From NCBI RefSeq assembly GCF_018128065.1, contig NZ_CP072359.1:1302001-1366000 (forward strand): a stretch of 64,000 bases of DNA. The letters run 5' to 3'. The notes beneath the pieces were generated by a model, which saw only the letters and a program-made list of their open reading frames with translations, had not been told where the DNA came from and made no database searches. This document shows, one piece after another, positions 1-8,581 of the stretch. The position numbers and the translations under genes are program-made. Each line of letters opens with the position of its first letter. Positions within the stretch are counted from its first letter, which is position 1. This DNA is from Prevotella melaninogenica. Lineage in GTDB: Bacteria > Bacteroidota > Bacteroidia > Bacteroidales > Bacteroidaceae.

Positions 1-716
1 GTACATTGGTCGATAAACTACGTATGAGTGAAGTTATTCTTGAACTCAATTACCGTCCTGGGCAATCTTATGTTAACTCAAAACAACGGCGTATGATGGT
101 GAATCTTGATGCACCAGAATTTAAACTTACGCATACAATGGGTATCAAGCATTTCTTGGGTAGTGATTTTAATACTAATTTTACAGAGATTTCTGTTTAT
201 AAACGTTTTTGGTTAGGTAGCTGGGGACATTTTGATACACGCATTCAAGGTGGTGCACAATGGAACAAGGTACCATTTCAGTTCCTTATCACTCCTCCTG
301 TTAATACTTCTTATTTTGAGAATCAAGGAACCTTCAATCTTATGAACGGACTTGAATTCCTTAACGATCGATATGCGATGTTTAATTTGGCTTGGGACTT
401 AGAGGGGAAGATTTTCAACCGTCTTCCTCTTGTCAAGAAACTTAAATGGCGTGAGTATGTTGCATTTAAAGGAATGTGGGGACATTTGACAGATAAGAAC
501 AATCCATATTTACCGCAGAATGCTAATGATGCAGAATTGTATAAGTTCCCTGTCGATACACGTGTTATGACGCACGACCCTTACATGGAATTTGTTGTCG
601 GAATACATAATATCTTCAAGTGTTTGGAGGTCGATTATGTTCGTCGACTTACTTATACGAATGCACCAGGCATATCAAAGAATGGTATCAGATTTGGTTT
701 TAATCTGGTTTTCTAA
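1..716 (+). CDS. DUF5686-family outer-membrane protein, C-terminal part
   Basis: The reading frame is already open at the window edge (codons run from base 3), so only about the last 237 residues are present and the start lies outside. The sequence is rich in alternating aromatic and polar strands and closes with KNGIRFGFNLVF, a terminal beta-strand ending in Phe as expected of a beta-barrel inserted by BAM. The tail with YVRRLTYTNAPG resembles the C-terminus of Bacteroidota DUF5686 proteins, which usually carry an N-terminal carboxypeptidase-regulatory-like domain; that part is not visible. The molecular role of DUF5686 is not established. crcB follows 32 bp later on the same strand and may be co-transcribed. 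Family call is by recognition of the tail only. Confidence 0.7.
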   Translation, partial: TLVDKLRMSEVILELNYRPGQSYVNSKQRRMMVNLDAPEFKLTHTMGIKHFLGSDFNTNFTEISVYKRFWLGSWGHFDTRIQGGAQWNKVPFQFLITPPVNTSYFENQGTFNLMNGLEFLNDRYAMFNLAWDLEGKIFNRLPLVKKLKWREYVAFKGMWGHLTDKNNPYLPQNANDAELYKFPVDTRVMTHDPYMEFVVGIHNIFKCLEVDYVRRLTYTNAPGISKNGIRFGFNLVF

Positions 717-748
717 GCCTTATAGATAAATATAATTGTTCGTTCGGT

Positions 749-1132
749 ATGATAAAGGATATTCTCTTAGTAGGTATTGGGAGTTTCGTTGGTGGCAGTC
801 TTCGAATGGTTATCTCGAAATATGTACAACTTACCGTAGCAGGTTCATTCCCTTTGGGAACAATGGTTGTCAATGTGCTTGGCTGTTTCCTTATAGGTAT
901 CTTCTCTTCATTAACTAATGATCATGGAGGTATTAGTCCTGCAGTCCGCCTTATGCTTACAACAGGTTTTTGTGGAGGTTTTACGACTTTCTCAACCTTT
1001 ATGAATGAGCATGCAACGTTATTAAAGGGAGGGGATGGTTTTATGATTTCTTCCCTTTACATCATTGCCTCTCTTGCATTAGGCTTTATCGCTTTATTAG
1101 CAGGTCGCCACCTTGTTATGTCTTTTCAATGA
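749..1132 (+). CDS. crcB: Fluoride ion channel CrcB/FluC
   Basis: This 127-residue protein has four hydrophobic segments and the Fluc family signatures: GSFVGGSLR near residues 11-19, FPLGTMVVNVLGCFLIG in the second helix (with the conserved Asn), and GFCGGFTTFSTF in the third. Fluc proteins work as antiparallel dimers in the inner membrane and let fluoride leave the cytoplasm. The length is typical. The gene begins 32 bp after the DUF5686 stop, with no promoter of its own visible in that gap, and I saw no fluoride riboswitch there. The ATG at 749 places the first helix correctly. Confidence 0.93.
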   Translation: MIKDILLVGIGSFVGGSLRMVISKYVQLTVAGSFPLGTMVVNVLGCFLIGIFSSLTNDHGGISPAVRLMLTTGFCGGFTTFSTFMNEHATLLKGGDGFMISSLYIIASLALGFIALLAGRHLVMSFQ

Positions 1133-1248
1133 TGTAACTGTATTGCTTGTTTGGCCTATTTAGATGTAAAGGTAATGATTACTTATATGAATGACGTAGG
1201 TGTTATATCCTTTTGATAATACAACTCTTTTCTTCCGTCAGGGTTATG

Positions 1249-1336
1249 TATAGCGAGCAATCTACCAACAGCACGAATGGTGTTTGGCGTTCGCACCATA
1301 TGTGCTGAGCCTTAACACAGATGGAGAGGATGACTT
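1249..1336. repeat. 22-nt phased intergenic repeat, family B, copy 1
   Basis: Consecutive 22-nt units start at 1249, 1271, 1293 and 1315. Those at 1271 and 1293 begin GCACGAATGGTG and GCACCATATGTG, matching the family core RCACCANNTGTGYTG. It sits in the 545-bp gap between crcB and fabD. Other copies lie at 13220, 49187 and 59569. The rest of this gap up to the fabD promoter shows nothing I can identify. Confidence 0.7.
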
Positions 1337-1628
1337 TCGAAACTTGTGACAGACTTTATAAGAATAGGTGAACAAAAGACTTATTCAGTTTATAAAGGGT
1401 AATCTGTGCTTTCTTAGAGGCAAACTCAAGGTGTCGGGAATTCAGACAATGCGAGTTGGCGTTGGCAGTTTATGACCACCCCCTTTTCTTGTACACACCT
1501 AATGGATTCAGTCTTGTTGGTGCAAAATACATAGTGGAAATAACAAGATTTCTTTTCTACGAGCTAAGAGTGATGCAAACCACGTTGTGTTTTTTACTTA
1601 GTTTCTTTTCTATCTCCTTTCTTTTCTG

Positions 1629-1636
1629 TACCTTTG
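1629..1636 (+). promoter_or_regulatory. fabD promoter, -7 box
   Basis: TACCTTTG matches the Bacteroidota -7 consensus TAnnTTTG and lies 41 nt before the fabD ATG. It supports the start at 1678 over the longer open frame that begins at 1456. Confidence 0.65.
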
Positions 1637-1677
1637 CACTCTGTAGAATATTAATAATTAAACAATTCAATAGTAAT

Positions 1678-2562
1678 ATGAAAGCATTTGTATTCCCTGG
1701 ACAGGGATCTCAGTTTGTTGGTATGGGTAAGGATCTCTATGACAATAACCCATTAGCAAAAGAACTTTTCGATAAGGCTGACGAGATTCTTGGCTTCAAG
1801 ATAACCGAGATTATGTTTGCTGGTACTGACGAGCAGCTGAAAGAAACTAAGGTAACTCAGCCTGCCGTATTCCTTCATAGCGTTATTTCAGCTCTTTGCT
1901 TAGGCGATGAGTTCAAGCCAGATATGGTTGCAGGTCACTCTTTGGGTGAATTCTCTGCACTTGTTGCTGCTGGTGCATTGAGTTTTGAAGATGGTCTGAA
2001 ACTTGTTGCTGCACGTGCTAATGCTATGCAGAAGGCTTGTGAGCAGAACCCTGGTACTATGGCTGCAATCATCGGTTTGCCTGATGAGAAGGTAGAAGAA
2101 ATTTGTGAGTCTGTTTCAAAGGAAGGTAAGGTTTGTGTTGCAGCCAACTTCAACTGCCCTGGTCAATTGGTTATCTCTGGTTCAACAGAGGGTATCAATG
2201 AGGCTTGCACATTGATGAAAGAAGCTGGAGCTAAACGTGCATTACCATTGAAGGTAGGTGGTGCTTTCCACTCTCCATTGATGCAGCCGGCTAAGGATGA
2301 GTTGCAGTCAGCTATTGAGGCAACAACATTCAATGCACCAAAGTGCCCTGTTTATCAGAATGTTGATGCTCTGCCACACACTGAACCAGCTGAGATTCAG
2401 AAGAACCTAATCGCTCAGCTCACATCAAGCGTACGTTGGACAAAGAGCGTACAGAATATGATTGCTGATGGAGCAGCCGAGTTCATAGAGTGCGGACCTG
2501 GTGCAGCTTTACAGGGTATGATTGGTCGTATTGACAAGACTGTTAATGCACACGCTGTATAA
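1678..2562 (+). CDS. fabD: Malonyl-CoA:ACP transacylase
   Basis: FabD moves malonyl from CoA to acyl carrier protein, supplying the extender unit for type II fatty acid synthesis in the cytoplasm. The 294-residue protein begins MKAFVFPGQGSQ, has the nucleophile elbow GHSLGE with Ser88, and has GAFHSPLM with the partner His198. Length fits the family. The open frame continues upstream to 1456, but that part has no FabD similarity and the TAnnTTTG box at 1629 lies inside it, so the start at 1678 is preferred. No other fab genes are adjacent. A strong terminator follows. Confidence 0.96.
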   Translation: MKAFVFPGQGSQFVGMGKDLYDNNPLAKELFDKADEILGFKITEIMFAGTDEQLKETKVTQPAVFLHSVISALCLGDEFKPDMVAGHSLGEFSALVAAGALSFEDGLKLVAARANAMQKACEQNPGTMAAIIGLPDEKVEEICESVSKEGKVCVAANFNCPGQLVISGSTEGINEACTLMKEAGAKRALPLKVGGAFHSPLMQPAKDELQSAIEATTFNAPKCPVYQNVDALPHTEPAEIQKNLIAQLTSSVRWTKSVQNMIADGAAEFIECGPGAALQGMIGRIDKTVNAHAV

Positions 2563-2590
2563 TCCTACTTTATTATAAAGCAACTGACCC

Positions 2591-2640
2591 CCTCTTCCGT
2601 CCCCTTCCTCTTGAGGGAGGGGACGGAAGAGGTTTTTTCT
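2591..2640 (+). terminator. Rho-independent terminator after fabD
   Basis: A 20-bp stem (2591-2610 with 2613-2632, one mismatch, very short loop) is followed by a T-run at 2633-2638. It is G+C-rich compared with its surroundings. Confidence 0.9.
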
Positions 2641-2653
2641 TCTAAATTTGTTT

Positions 2654-4819
2654 ATGAAAACTAAATTAGTTATCTACCAAGTCTTCACCCGTACTTTCGG
2701 TAATAAGAATCTTACGAAGAAAGAATATGGTACTTTAGCAGAGAATGGAGCAGGGAAGATGAATGACTTCGATGAGGATGTATTGCGTCGCATTCATGAT
2801 TTCGGTGTCACTCATCTTTGGTATACAGGTGTAATTCGTCATGCTACATGTACTGATTATTCAGCTTTCGGTATACCTACGCAGAACCCTCGCATTGTAA
2901 AGGGGCGTGCAGGCTCGCCTTATGCTATTACCGATTATTATGATATCGACCCTGATATTGCGGTGAATGTAGATGCTCGTATGGAAGAGTTTGAGGCACT
3001 TGTAGACCGTACGCATACAGAAGGTATGAAGATGATTATTGACTTTGTACCCAATCATGTTGCTCGTCAATACAAGAGTATCGCCAAGCCAGAGGGCGTA
3101 GAAGACCTTGGAGAGGGCGATGATACAGGGAAGCATTTTGATGCTCAGAACAATTTCTATTATTGTCCGGGCGAACAGCTTGACCTTTCAGGAGTTGTTG
3201 AGAATGTTTATGCTCACGATGCTGAGGCTTATTATGAGTTTCCTGCAAAGTGTACAGGTAACGATCGCTTCGACTCTCACCCACAGCAAAACGACTGGTA
3301 TGAAACGATAAAGTTAAACTATGGTGTAGACTATTGTGATGCTGGTGGCAGAAGCTATCACTATCATCCCATCCCTTCTACATGGAAGAAGATGACTGAT
3401 ATTCTTCTTTTCTGGGCTGCAAAGGGCGTTGATGGTTTCCGTTGCGATATGGCAGAGATGGTTCCGCATGATTTTTGGGCATACGCAACACAACAGGTTA
3501 AGAATCGTTACCCCAATATGATATTCATTGGTGAGGTATATGATCCTAATCAATATCGTATGTATATTGAGTCAGGTTTTGACTATCTCTATGATAAGGT
3601 GGGAATGTACGATTGTATTCGTGGTGTTATGTGCGACGAACGCCCCGCCTCTTCTATCACACGTGAGTGGCAGCAGGTTGATGATATTCGCGATCACATG
3701 CTCTATTTCCTTGAAAACCACGATGAGCAACGTATTGCTTCTGATTTCTTCGCAGGTAATCCTTGGAAGGGAGTTCCGGGTATGATTGTTTCTGCTCTTC
3801 TCCAACAGAACCCAGTCATGGTTTATGCAGGGCAAGAGTTCGGTGAAATAGGAATGGATAAAGAAGGCTTCTCTGGGCAGGATGGACGTTCAACCATCTT
3901 TGATTACTGGACGAGTGACGCTGTTTTTAAAGGATTTTTTAATCGTGATTCCTTGACAACAGATGAGAAGAAACTTTCGTTGGTTTATCAGGGAATTCTC
4001 CGTTTTTGCAATCGTGAGAAAGCTGTTAGGGAAGGACAGACTTTTGATCTTATGTATGCAAATAATCAGAGCTATCAGTTTAATCCTCGCAAACAGTTCG
4101 CTTTTTTACGTAAGACGGACAGTGAAGTGTTATTGGTTGTAGCTAACTTCGACCAAAAGCGAGTATATATCAATGTAACTGTTCCCTCTCATGCGTATGA
4201 TTTCCTTGGTCTGCCCGAGCAGGAAGTAGAAATGACCGACTTGCTTTCTGGTTTTACGAAAGTCGTAGAATTGAAACGTGATGGTCAAATTGCATTGGAT
4301 ATAGCTGCAAACTATGGTAGAATTTACAAGTTTAATATAAAGAGGAAGACAGTGGACTACGTATTAAATGCACACAATAAAGAGGAATTCCCTCCTGCTC
4401 ATACAGCAGAACATTTGCTAAATCAGGTGATGATGCGTATGTTTGGAGCAGAGCGTAGCAATAATGCTCACATAGAACGAAAGAAGAGTAAAATGACTTT
4501 CATTCTCGATCATAAGCCGAGTCGAAAAGAAGAAAAGGCGATAGAGGACGAGATGAATCGTTTGATAGCAGAAGATTTGCCAGTAACTTTTGAAATGATT
4601 GATCGTAATAATATTCCAGAAGGTGTTGATGTTGGCAAACTTCCAGAGGATGCTTCGGAGATGTTGCGATTGGTTCGTATTGGTGACTTTGATGTCTGTC
4701 TTTGTATAGGTAAGCATGTCCGCTCAACGGCTCAGATAGGTCGCTTTGTAATGTTAGGTACAAACTGGGATGAGCAGAAGCGTACGTTCCGTATTCGCTT
4801 TAAGGTAATTCCATCTTAA
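2654..4819 (+). CDS. GH13 alpha-amylase-family protein fused to AlaX-like tRNA-editing domain
   Basis: A 721-residue fusion. Residues 1 to about 560 form a GH13 enzyme acting on alpha-glucans: DFVPNH (region I), GFRCDMAE with nucleophile Asp265 (II), IGEVYD with acid/base Glu294 (III) and ENHDEQ with His356-Asp357 (IV), then a beta-rich C domain. No signal peptide is seen, so it is probably cytoplasmic. From about residue 567 the sequence is an alanyl-tRNA-editing (SAD/AlaX) domain: HTAEH with His583 and His587, and CIGKH with Cys684 and His688, the expected zinc set. The join is in frame with no stop. A GTG at about residue 569 preceded by AAAGAGGAAG could be the relic start of a once separate gene. 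A TAAATTTG box at 2643-2650 ends just 3 nt before the ATG. Both domain calls rest on motifs. Confidence 0.88.
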   Translation: MKTKLVIYQVFTRTFGNKNLTKKEYGTLAENGAGKMNDFDEDVLRRIHDFGVTHLWYTGVIRHATCTDYSAFGIPTQNPRIVKGRAGSPYAITDYYDIDPDIAVNVDARMEEFEALVDRTHTEGMKMIIDFVPNHVARQYKSIAKPEGVEDLGEGDDTGKHFDAQNNFYYCPGEQLDLSGVVENVYAHDAEAYYEFPAKCTGNDRFDSHPQQNDWYETIKLNYGVDYCDAGGRSYHYHPIPSTWKKMTDILLFWAAKGVDGFRCDMAEMVPHDFWAYATQQVKNRYPNMIFIGEVYDPNQYRMYIESGFDYLYDKVGMYDCIRGVMCDERPASSITREWQQVDDIRDHMLYFLENHDEQRIASDFFAGNPWKGVPGMIVSALLQQNPVMVYAGQEFGEIGMDKEGFSGQDGRSTIFDYWTSDAVFKGFFNRDSLTTDEKKLSLVYQGILRFCNREKAVREGQTFDLMYANNQSYQFNPRKQFAFLRKTDSEVLLVVANFDQKRVYINVTVPSHAYDFLGLPEQEVEMTDLLSGFTKVVELKRDGQIALDIAANYGRIYKFNIKRKTVDYVLNAHNKEEFPPAHTAEHLLNQVMMRMFGAERSNNAHIERKKSKMTFILDHKPSRKEEKAIEDEMNRLIAEDLPVTFEMIDRNNIPEGVDVGKLPEDASEMLRLVRIGDFDVCLCIGKHVRSTAQIGRFVMLGTNWDEQKRTFRIRFKVIPS

Positions 4820-4845
4820 AACGTTTTATCAGTTCATATAAAAGA

Positions 4846-4881
4846 TGCCCTCACTTGTCTACTTTTAGGCAGGTGAGGGCA
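4846..4881 (+). terminator. Terminator after the GH13-AlaX gene
   Basis: A hairpin with arms TGCCCTCACTTG (4846-4857) and CAGGTGAGGGCA (4870-4881) follows the stop codon by 26 nt. The sequence after it is T-rich but not a pure T-run. Confidence 0.7.
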
Positions 4882-4962
4882 TTATTGTTGGTTTGAATTT
4901 TCTTTACATTGTTTCCTGAATTTTCTTCTTAAGATATGCGAAAAAATCACTTTTTAGTTGCC

Positions 4963-5126
4963 TTTGTAACTGTTTTGTTATGAGATAGTTACAAGATAGT
5001 GCAAGAAAAGGTGCTTAGTTGGACTTCAAAAGGGCGTTAGTAAGCCTTCAAAAGGGCATCTTTTAGAAGCCAATTGGGCGTTAATTTGAATGCAATTAAG
5101 CCTTAATAAAAATCAAGGTGACTATG
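4963..5126 (+). repeat. 22-nt phased intergenic element, family A, copy 1
   Basis: The 43-nt head (4963-5005) starts TTTGTAACT and contains AGTTACAA as an inverted partner. Five 22-nt units start at 5006, 5028, 5050, 5072 and 5094. The tail ACTATG at 5121-5126 appears cut by the neighbouring IS. Units 2-4 are nearly identical to those of the copy at 43976. Confidence 0.85.
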
Positions 5127-5268
5127 CCTAAATTTACTTCACACTTTTTTGGTTATTGTTACTGAATTGGTTTACACATTTTTTACTTGCTTCCTGAACA
5201 GCTTTACCTCCCCCATGGAAACTTTACTGATTCGCTTTACATAATCATAAACTTTGACAATGAAGTCC

Positions 5269-5289
5269 GAACGTGTGTAGCACATGTTC
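5269..5289. promoter_or_regulatory. Palindrome, possible operator
   Basis: GAACGTGTG-TAG-CACATGTTC is a 9-bp inverted repeat with one mismatch and a 3-nt centre. It lies inside or at the left end of the IS, downstream of the transposase. Function unknown; it could bind a dimeric protein. Confidence 0.35.
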
Positions 5290-5348
5290 AAAGTTAATAT
5301 TTTTCCTTCAACTTACAAAAATTAATACTATGAAAAGCACAGAAAGCC

Positions 5349-6125
5349 TTATGCCACATTGCAGTGCCTTTCTCTCATTTGTCTTGGCGTAAGCATGCCG
5401 TTACTCATATGGGGTCTCTTATTGTTGTAGAAGTCTATGATACCAGCAATAGTGCATCGTGCATCATCGAGGTTCTTCGGTCGTTTCATGTGGTAGAGCC
5501 ACTCTTGCTTTATTATTCCGTTCACTCTTTCGGCGATTGCATTATCTGTAGGGTTGTAGTCTTCAGTCATGCTTATGCCTGAGTGTATACTCTCCAGCCT
5601 TGCCACGTAGGCGTTGCTGCAGTATTGAACCCCACGATCAGAGTGGTGCGTCATCAGCGAGAGATCCATACCCTGTGACTGTTCTATTGCCATGTCTAGG
5701 GCAGCAAGCGTATTGACAGCCTGCAGACTGTCAGAAAGCTTCCATCCGATTATCTCATGAGTGAACGCATCGGTTATGAGGTGAAGATAGACCACACCAT
5801 CCTCAGTATCTATATACGTGATGTCTGCTACCCAGAGTTGTGCAGGACGTGTAAGAACCATTCCTTTTGCCGTGTTCTTATACTTGAAATAGTTGTGATT
5901 GGAGTTCGTGGTGTGGCGACATCTGGATGGCTTCAGCATAAGGTGATGCTTGTGCATTAGCTGGTAGAACCTGTCGCGCCCAAGCATTAAGCCTGGATAG
6001 ATATCCATAAGCATGTGCAAAAGTTTCTGTGCTCCTATTCGAGGAGCATCTGCACGAACATCCATTACTGCACGTACGACAATTTTCTCAGTAAGTTTAC
6101 GGTGCTCCCTCTTCTCCTTACTCAC
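5349..6125 (-). CDS. IS3-family transposase OrfB (DDE integrase)
   Basis: The catalytic half of an IS3 transposase. It has an HTH_21-like N-terminal part (RIGAQKLLHMLM) and an rve integrase core with the DDE triad in VADITYI, HSDRGVQY and the AERVNGIIKQE helix, followed by FYNNKRPH near the end. The open frame from the ATG at 6125 is 258 residues, but the true product is probably the OrfAB fusion made by -1 frameshifting at the T7 tract 6227-6233 (A7 on the coding strand). In the shifted frame translation reads on through KKSWRQAVDSLR into this ORF. No internal stops, so the element looks intact. Confidence 0.93.
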   Translation of the reverse strand: MSKEKREHRKLTEKIVVRAVMDVRADAPRIGAQKLLHMLMDIYPGLMLGRDRFYQLMHKHHLMLKPSRCRHTTNSNHNYFKYKNTAKGMVLTRPAQLWVADITYIDTEDGVVYLHLITDAFTHEIIGWKLSDSLQAVNTLAALDMAIEQSQGMDLSLMTHHSDRGVQYCSNAYVARLESIHSGISMTEDYNPTDNAIAERVNGIIKQEWLYHMKRPKNLDDARCTIAGIIDFYNNKRPHMSNGMLTPRQMRERHCNVA

Positions 6126-6208
6126 AGAGTAATAGCCTTCACGAGTCTTGCCAAACAGTCCACTCAGCAGCCCAATTGATAAACGAGGGTTGCTGACTCG
6201 AAGGCTGT

Positions 6209-6607
6209 CTACTGCCTGGCGCCAGCTTTTTTTAGCAAATCTTCACCGTATTCCTTACTGCTTATCTCTATGACTTTCATCAAACCTTGATTGCGAAGTT
6301 CAGAATACTCCAAAGCTTTCTTCAAATTGGATACTTGTTCTTCAAGCTCTTCCTCACGCGTTAGAGGGGCTTTCTCCATAGCTTTCTTACTACGCATAGC
6401 TTTTACTTTAGTAATAATATCATGCGACAAAGATAGCTTTTTTTCATCTAAATCATACTTTTTTTGCCATTGATAAAAGCTGGCACTATTAATGTCGTAC
6501 TTACGACAGATGAAATTAATTGACACTTCGGATGAGTAATACTCACGAAGTAAAGTGAGAATAAAGTTCTCACTGAATGTTCTGTGTTTAGAATGTTTAC
6601 TTCCCAT
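6209..6607 (-). CDS. IS3-family transposase OrfA
   Basis: This 132-residue protein has an N-terminal helix-turn-helix of the HTH_8 type (ISTxF-like segment INFICRKYDINSASFYQWQKKY) that would bind the IS ends, and a C-terminal Leu/Glu-rich coiled coil (about residues 85-115). It ends just after the slippery stretch CTAAAAAAAGC, where a -1 shift joins it to OrfB. Start ATG at 6607 is the first in the frame and lies about 25 bp inside the right inverted repeat. Confidence 0.9.
   Translation of the reverse strand: MGSKHSKHRTFSENFILTLLREYYSSEVSINFICRKYDINSASFYQWQKKYDLDEKKLSLSHDIITKVKAMRSKKAMEKAPLTREEELEEQVSNLKKALEYSELRNQGLMKVIEISSKEYGEDLLKKAGARQ
6227..6233 (-). other. Programmed -1 frameshift site of the IS
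   Basis: Seven T on the plus strand (A7 in the transposase mRNA) sit near the end of OrfA. Slipping back one base leads into an open frame continuous with OrfB, the standard IS3 expression mechanism. Confidence 0.75.
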
Positions 6608-6734
6608 TTTGAATTTTAAATGTTAAAATGATGTGAAGTAAATCTGCTATAAGACAAGGGGGCGAAAAAAGTTGACAAATAGACTTTTGGTTAGGTTTGT
6701 ACTCAATGTTTTTATGCTATATGTAAAGTAAGGA

Positions 6735-6774
6735 TAAAAAGAAATCCGCCACCTTATATATAATAGGTAGCGGA
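6735..6774 (-). terminator. Terminator after rng
   Basis: On the minus strand a 10-bp stem (TCCGCTACCT with AGGTGGCGGA, 6765-6774 and 6745-6754) is followed by TTTCTTTTT. Confidence 0.85.
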
Positions 6775-6823
6775 CTCCTAATGTTGTAAACCTTTCGTTT
6801 TATCTAACGACTTAGTAGTTCAT

Positions 6824-8395
6824 TCAGGACTTATCGTTCTGTTCCTTCATATCAATGAATTGCTGTTTCGCATCATAGAATTCATACTGCAAAAAGGCAA
6901 GTTTCTGTGAAGGAATGATATTCACACCTAAACCATACTTCATTTGCCACTTACGTTTTAAGGAAATAAAACCCTTGTTGATGTAAGCAGCAACATATGG
7001 ATGAACGTGCAAATAGAATTTCTTTACTCCAACCTTATTAACCAATCGGTCAATCTTACGCTCCAACTGGTCAGTAAAGAGAATGCTTGAGCGAATCTTA
7101 CCACTACCGAAACAAGTAGGGCAGTTCTCATCTACATCTACGTCCATCACTGGGCGTACACGCTGGCGAGTAATCTGCATAAGTCCGAACTTGCTCAGTG
7201 GAAGGATGTTGTGACGTGCACGGTCCTTTTGCATGTTCTTACACATACGCTCGTACAGCATCTGGCGGTCTTCAGCAAGATTCATGTCGATGAAGTCAAC
7301 GACAATAATTCCACCCATATCACGCAGTCGAAGCTGGCGAGCTAACTCGTCGGCAGCACCAAGGTTGGTGTCAAGAGCATTCTGTTCCTGTGCTTTTTCC
7401 TTTGTTCTGTTACCACTATTCACATCTACAACGTGCATTGCCTCAGTGTGTTCAATGATGAGGTAGCATCCATGACCATAATTGATAGTCTTGCCGAAGC
7501 TGGATTTAATTTGCTTCGTAACGTCAAAGTTGTCGAAGATTGGTACCTTACCAGTGTACTTCTTCACGATGCCCGCCTTTTCAGGGGCTATTAGAGAGAC
7601 ATAGTGTTGAACGGCAGTGCAAATCTCGTCGTCGTTGACGTAGATGTTTTCGTATGTAGGATTGAAGAGGTCACGCAACATAGCAACAGCACGTCCAGTC
7701 TCCTCAAAAACAAGTTGAGGGCGTTCCTGTGTCTTTTGTAGTTTTGTGATAGCTTCATTCCATCGGCTCAATAGGACTTTCATCTCGGCATCAAGCTCGG
7801 CAACGCGTTTACCTTCAGCTACTGTACGGACAATTACACCGAAATTCTTTGGCGTAATACTCTGTATGAGTTGCTTGAGACGTGCGCGTTCTTCTCCGCT
7901 TTTAATTTTAGATGATACGCTAACTTTATGCCCGAATGGTATAAGCACCAGGAATCTGCCAGCGAATGATATTTCGCCTGTGAGGCGAGGTCCTTTGGTG
8001 GAAATGGGTTCTTTGACAATCTGTACCATCACCTCTTGTCCTACCTGCAGTGTGTTTTGAACAGTTCCGTCCTTCTGCAAGTCGGGTAGGCGAGTGGCTT
8101 TCTGAATGGGATAAAGTTTTTTGCGGTCGCTCTGAACCTGTTTCAGATACTTCGCATAGGAGTTGAATTGGCTCCCTAAGTCAAGATAATGAAGAAAGGC
8201 GTCACGCTCATAACCTACATCTACAAAGCAGGCGTTAAGCCCTGGCATCAGTTTCTTAACCTTTGCCACGTAGATGTTTCCAACCGAGAAACTGGCTTCT
8301 CTTGGCTCACGCTGGTATTCAACCAGTCGCTTGTCTTCGAGCAGCGCTATCGAAATCTCTTTCGGTTGGGCATCAATAATTACTTCGCTTGTCAT
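6824..8395 (-). CDS. rng: Ribonuclease G/E family endoribonuclease
   Basis: A 523-residue RNase of the E/G type, which processes rRNA and degrades mRNA in the cytoplasm. It has the N-terminal RNase-H-like/S1 region (GNIYVAKVKKLMPGLNACF, with VDVGYERDAFLHY), the catalytic segment IIVVDFIDM with the magnesium-binding Asp, and the zinc-link CPTCFGSGK that joins two protomers. The length fits RNase G and it lacks the long C-terminal scaffold of E. coli RNase E. It is the last gene of a minus-strand group with HU and a 29-residue protein. The 186-nt leader before it can fold into hairpins, which may matter because rne is autoregulated through its 5' leader in E. coli. Confidence 0.93.
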   Translation of the reverse strand: MTSEVIIDAQPKEISIALLEDKRLVEYQREPREASFSVGNIYVAKVKKLMPGLNACFVDVGYERDAFLHYLDLGSQFNSYAKYLKQVQSDRKKLYPIQKATRLPDLQKDGTVQNTLQVGQEVMVQIVKEPISTKGPRLTGEISFAGRFLVLIPFGHKVSVSSKIKSGEERARLKQLIQSITPKNFGVIVRTVAEGKRVAELDAEMKVLLSRWNEAITKLQKTQERPQLVFEETGRAVAMLRDLFNPTYENIYVNDDEICTAVQHYVSLIAPEKAGIVKKYTGKVPIFDNFDVTKQIKSSFGKTINYGHGCYLIIEHTEAMHVVDVNSGNRTKEKAQEQNALDTNLGAADELARQLRLRDMGGIIVVDFIDMNLAEDRQMLYERMCKNMQKDRARHNILPLSKFGLMQITRQRVRPVMDVDVDENCPTCFGSGKIRSSILFTDQLERKIDRLVNKVGVKKFYLHVHPYVAAYINKGFISLKRKWQMKYGLGVNIIPSQKLAFLQYEFYDAKQQFIDMKEQNDKS

Positions 8396-8484
8396 CTTCT
8401 TCGTTTGTTATACAAATCTTTTAGCTATTATATATGTTATCATGAATGATGCTAAAAGATACATATAGATAAAATAAAAATGCG

Positions 8485-8581
8485 GAACCTGCCGTCGCAC
8501 TTCCAGGGAAGAGAAGTATATTGCGATGACACGCCCCGCCATATTTTGAAAGTCAGTTATAAAGTCTTTCAGCCGTGGGGC
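8485..8581 (-). ncRNA. Possible structured 5' leader of rng
   Basis: Two stem-loops can be drawn on the minus strand: GCCCC/GGGGC closing an inner TGAAAG/CTTTCA (8533-8581), and TGCGA/TCGCA with GAAG/CTTC (8495-8526). No T-run follows, so it is not an obvious terminator. No known RNA family was recognised. Promoter not located. Confidence 0.4.

Larger units (their letters stand above)
5125..6650 (-). mobile_element. IS3-family insertion sequence
   Basis: Two overlapping transposase frames (6209-6607 and 5349-6125, minus strand) lie between matching ends: TTTACTTCACA at 5133-5143 and its exact complement TGTGAAGTAAA at 6632-6642. Exact termini are not resolved. CTAT occurs at both flanks (5122-5125 and 6647-6650), but the offsets do not give a clean target duplication. 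About 200 bp lie between the left repeat and the end of OrfB, longer than usual for IS3, so the real left end could be further in. The element abuts a family A repeat, as if it inserted at its 3' end. Confidence 0.75.

Noticed and set aside
717..748. Fluoride riboswitch before crcB
   Set aside because: Only 32 bp are available between the genes, too short, and no motif is visible.
1456..1677. N-terminal extension of fabD
   Set aside because: Promoter box lies within it and the residues have no FabD similarity.
4963..5126. CRISPR array suggested by regular 22-nt spacing
   Set aside because: Units are contiguous with no unique spacers between them, units vary in sequence within a copy, and no cas gene is present.
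5330..5392. Short plus-strand ORF (MKSTESLMPHC) at the IS edge, possible truncated gene
   Set aside because: Only about 20 codons, mostly overlapping OrfB antisense; no family resemblance.
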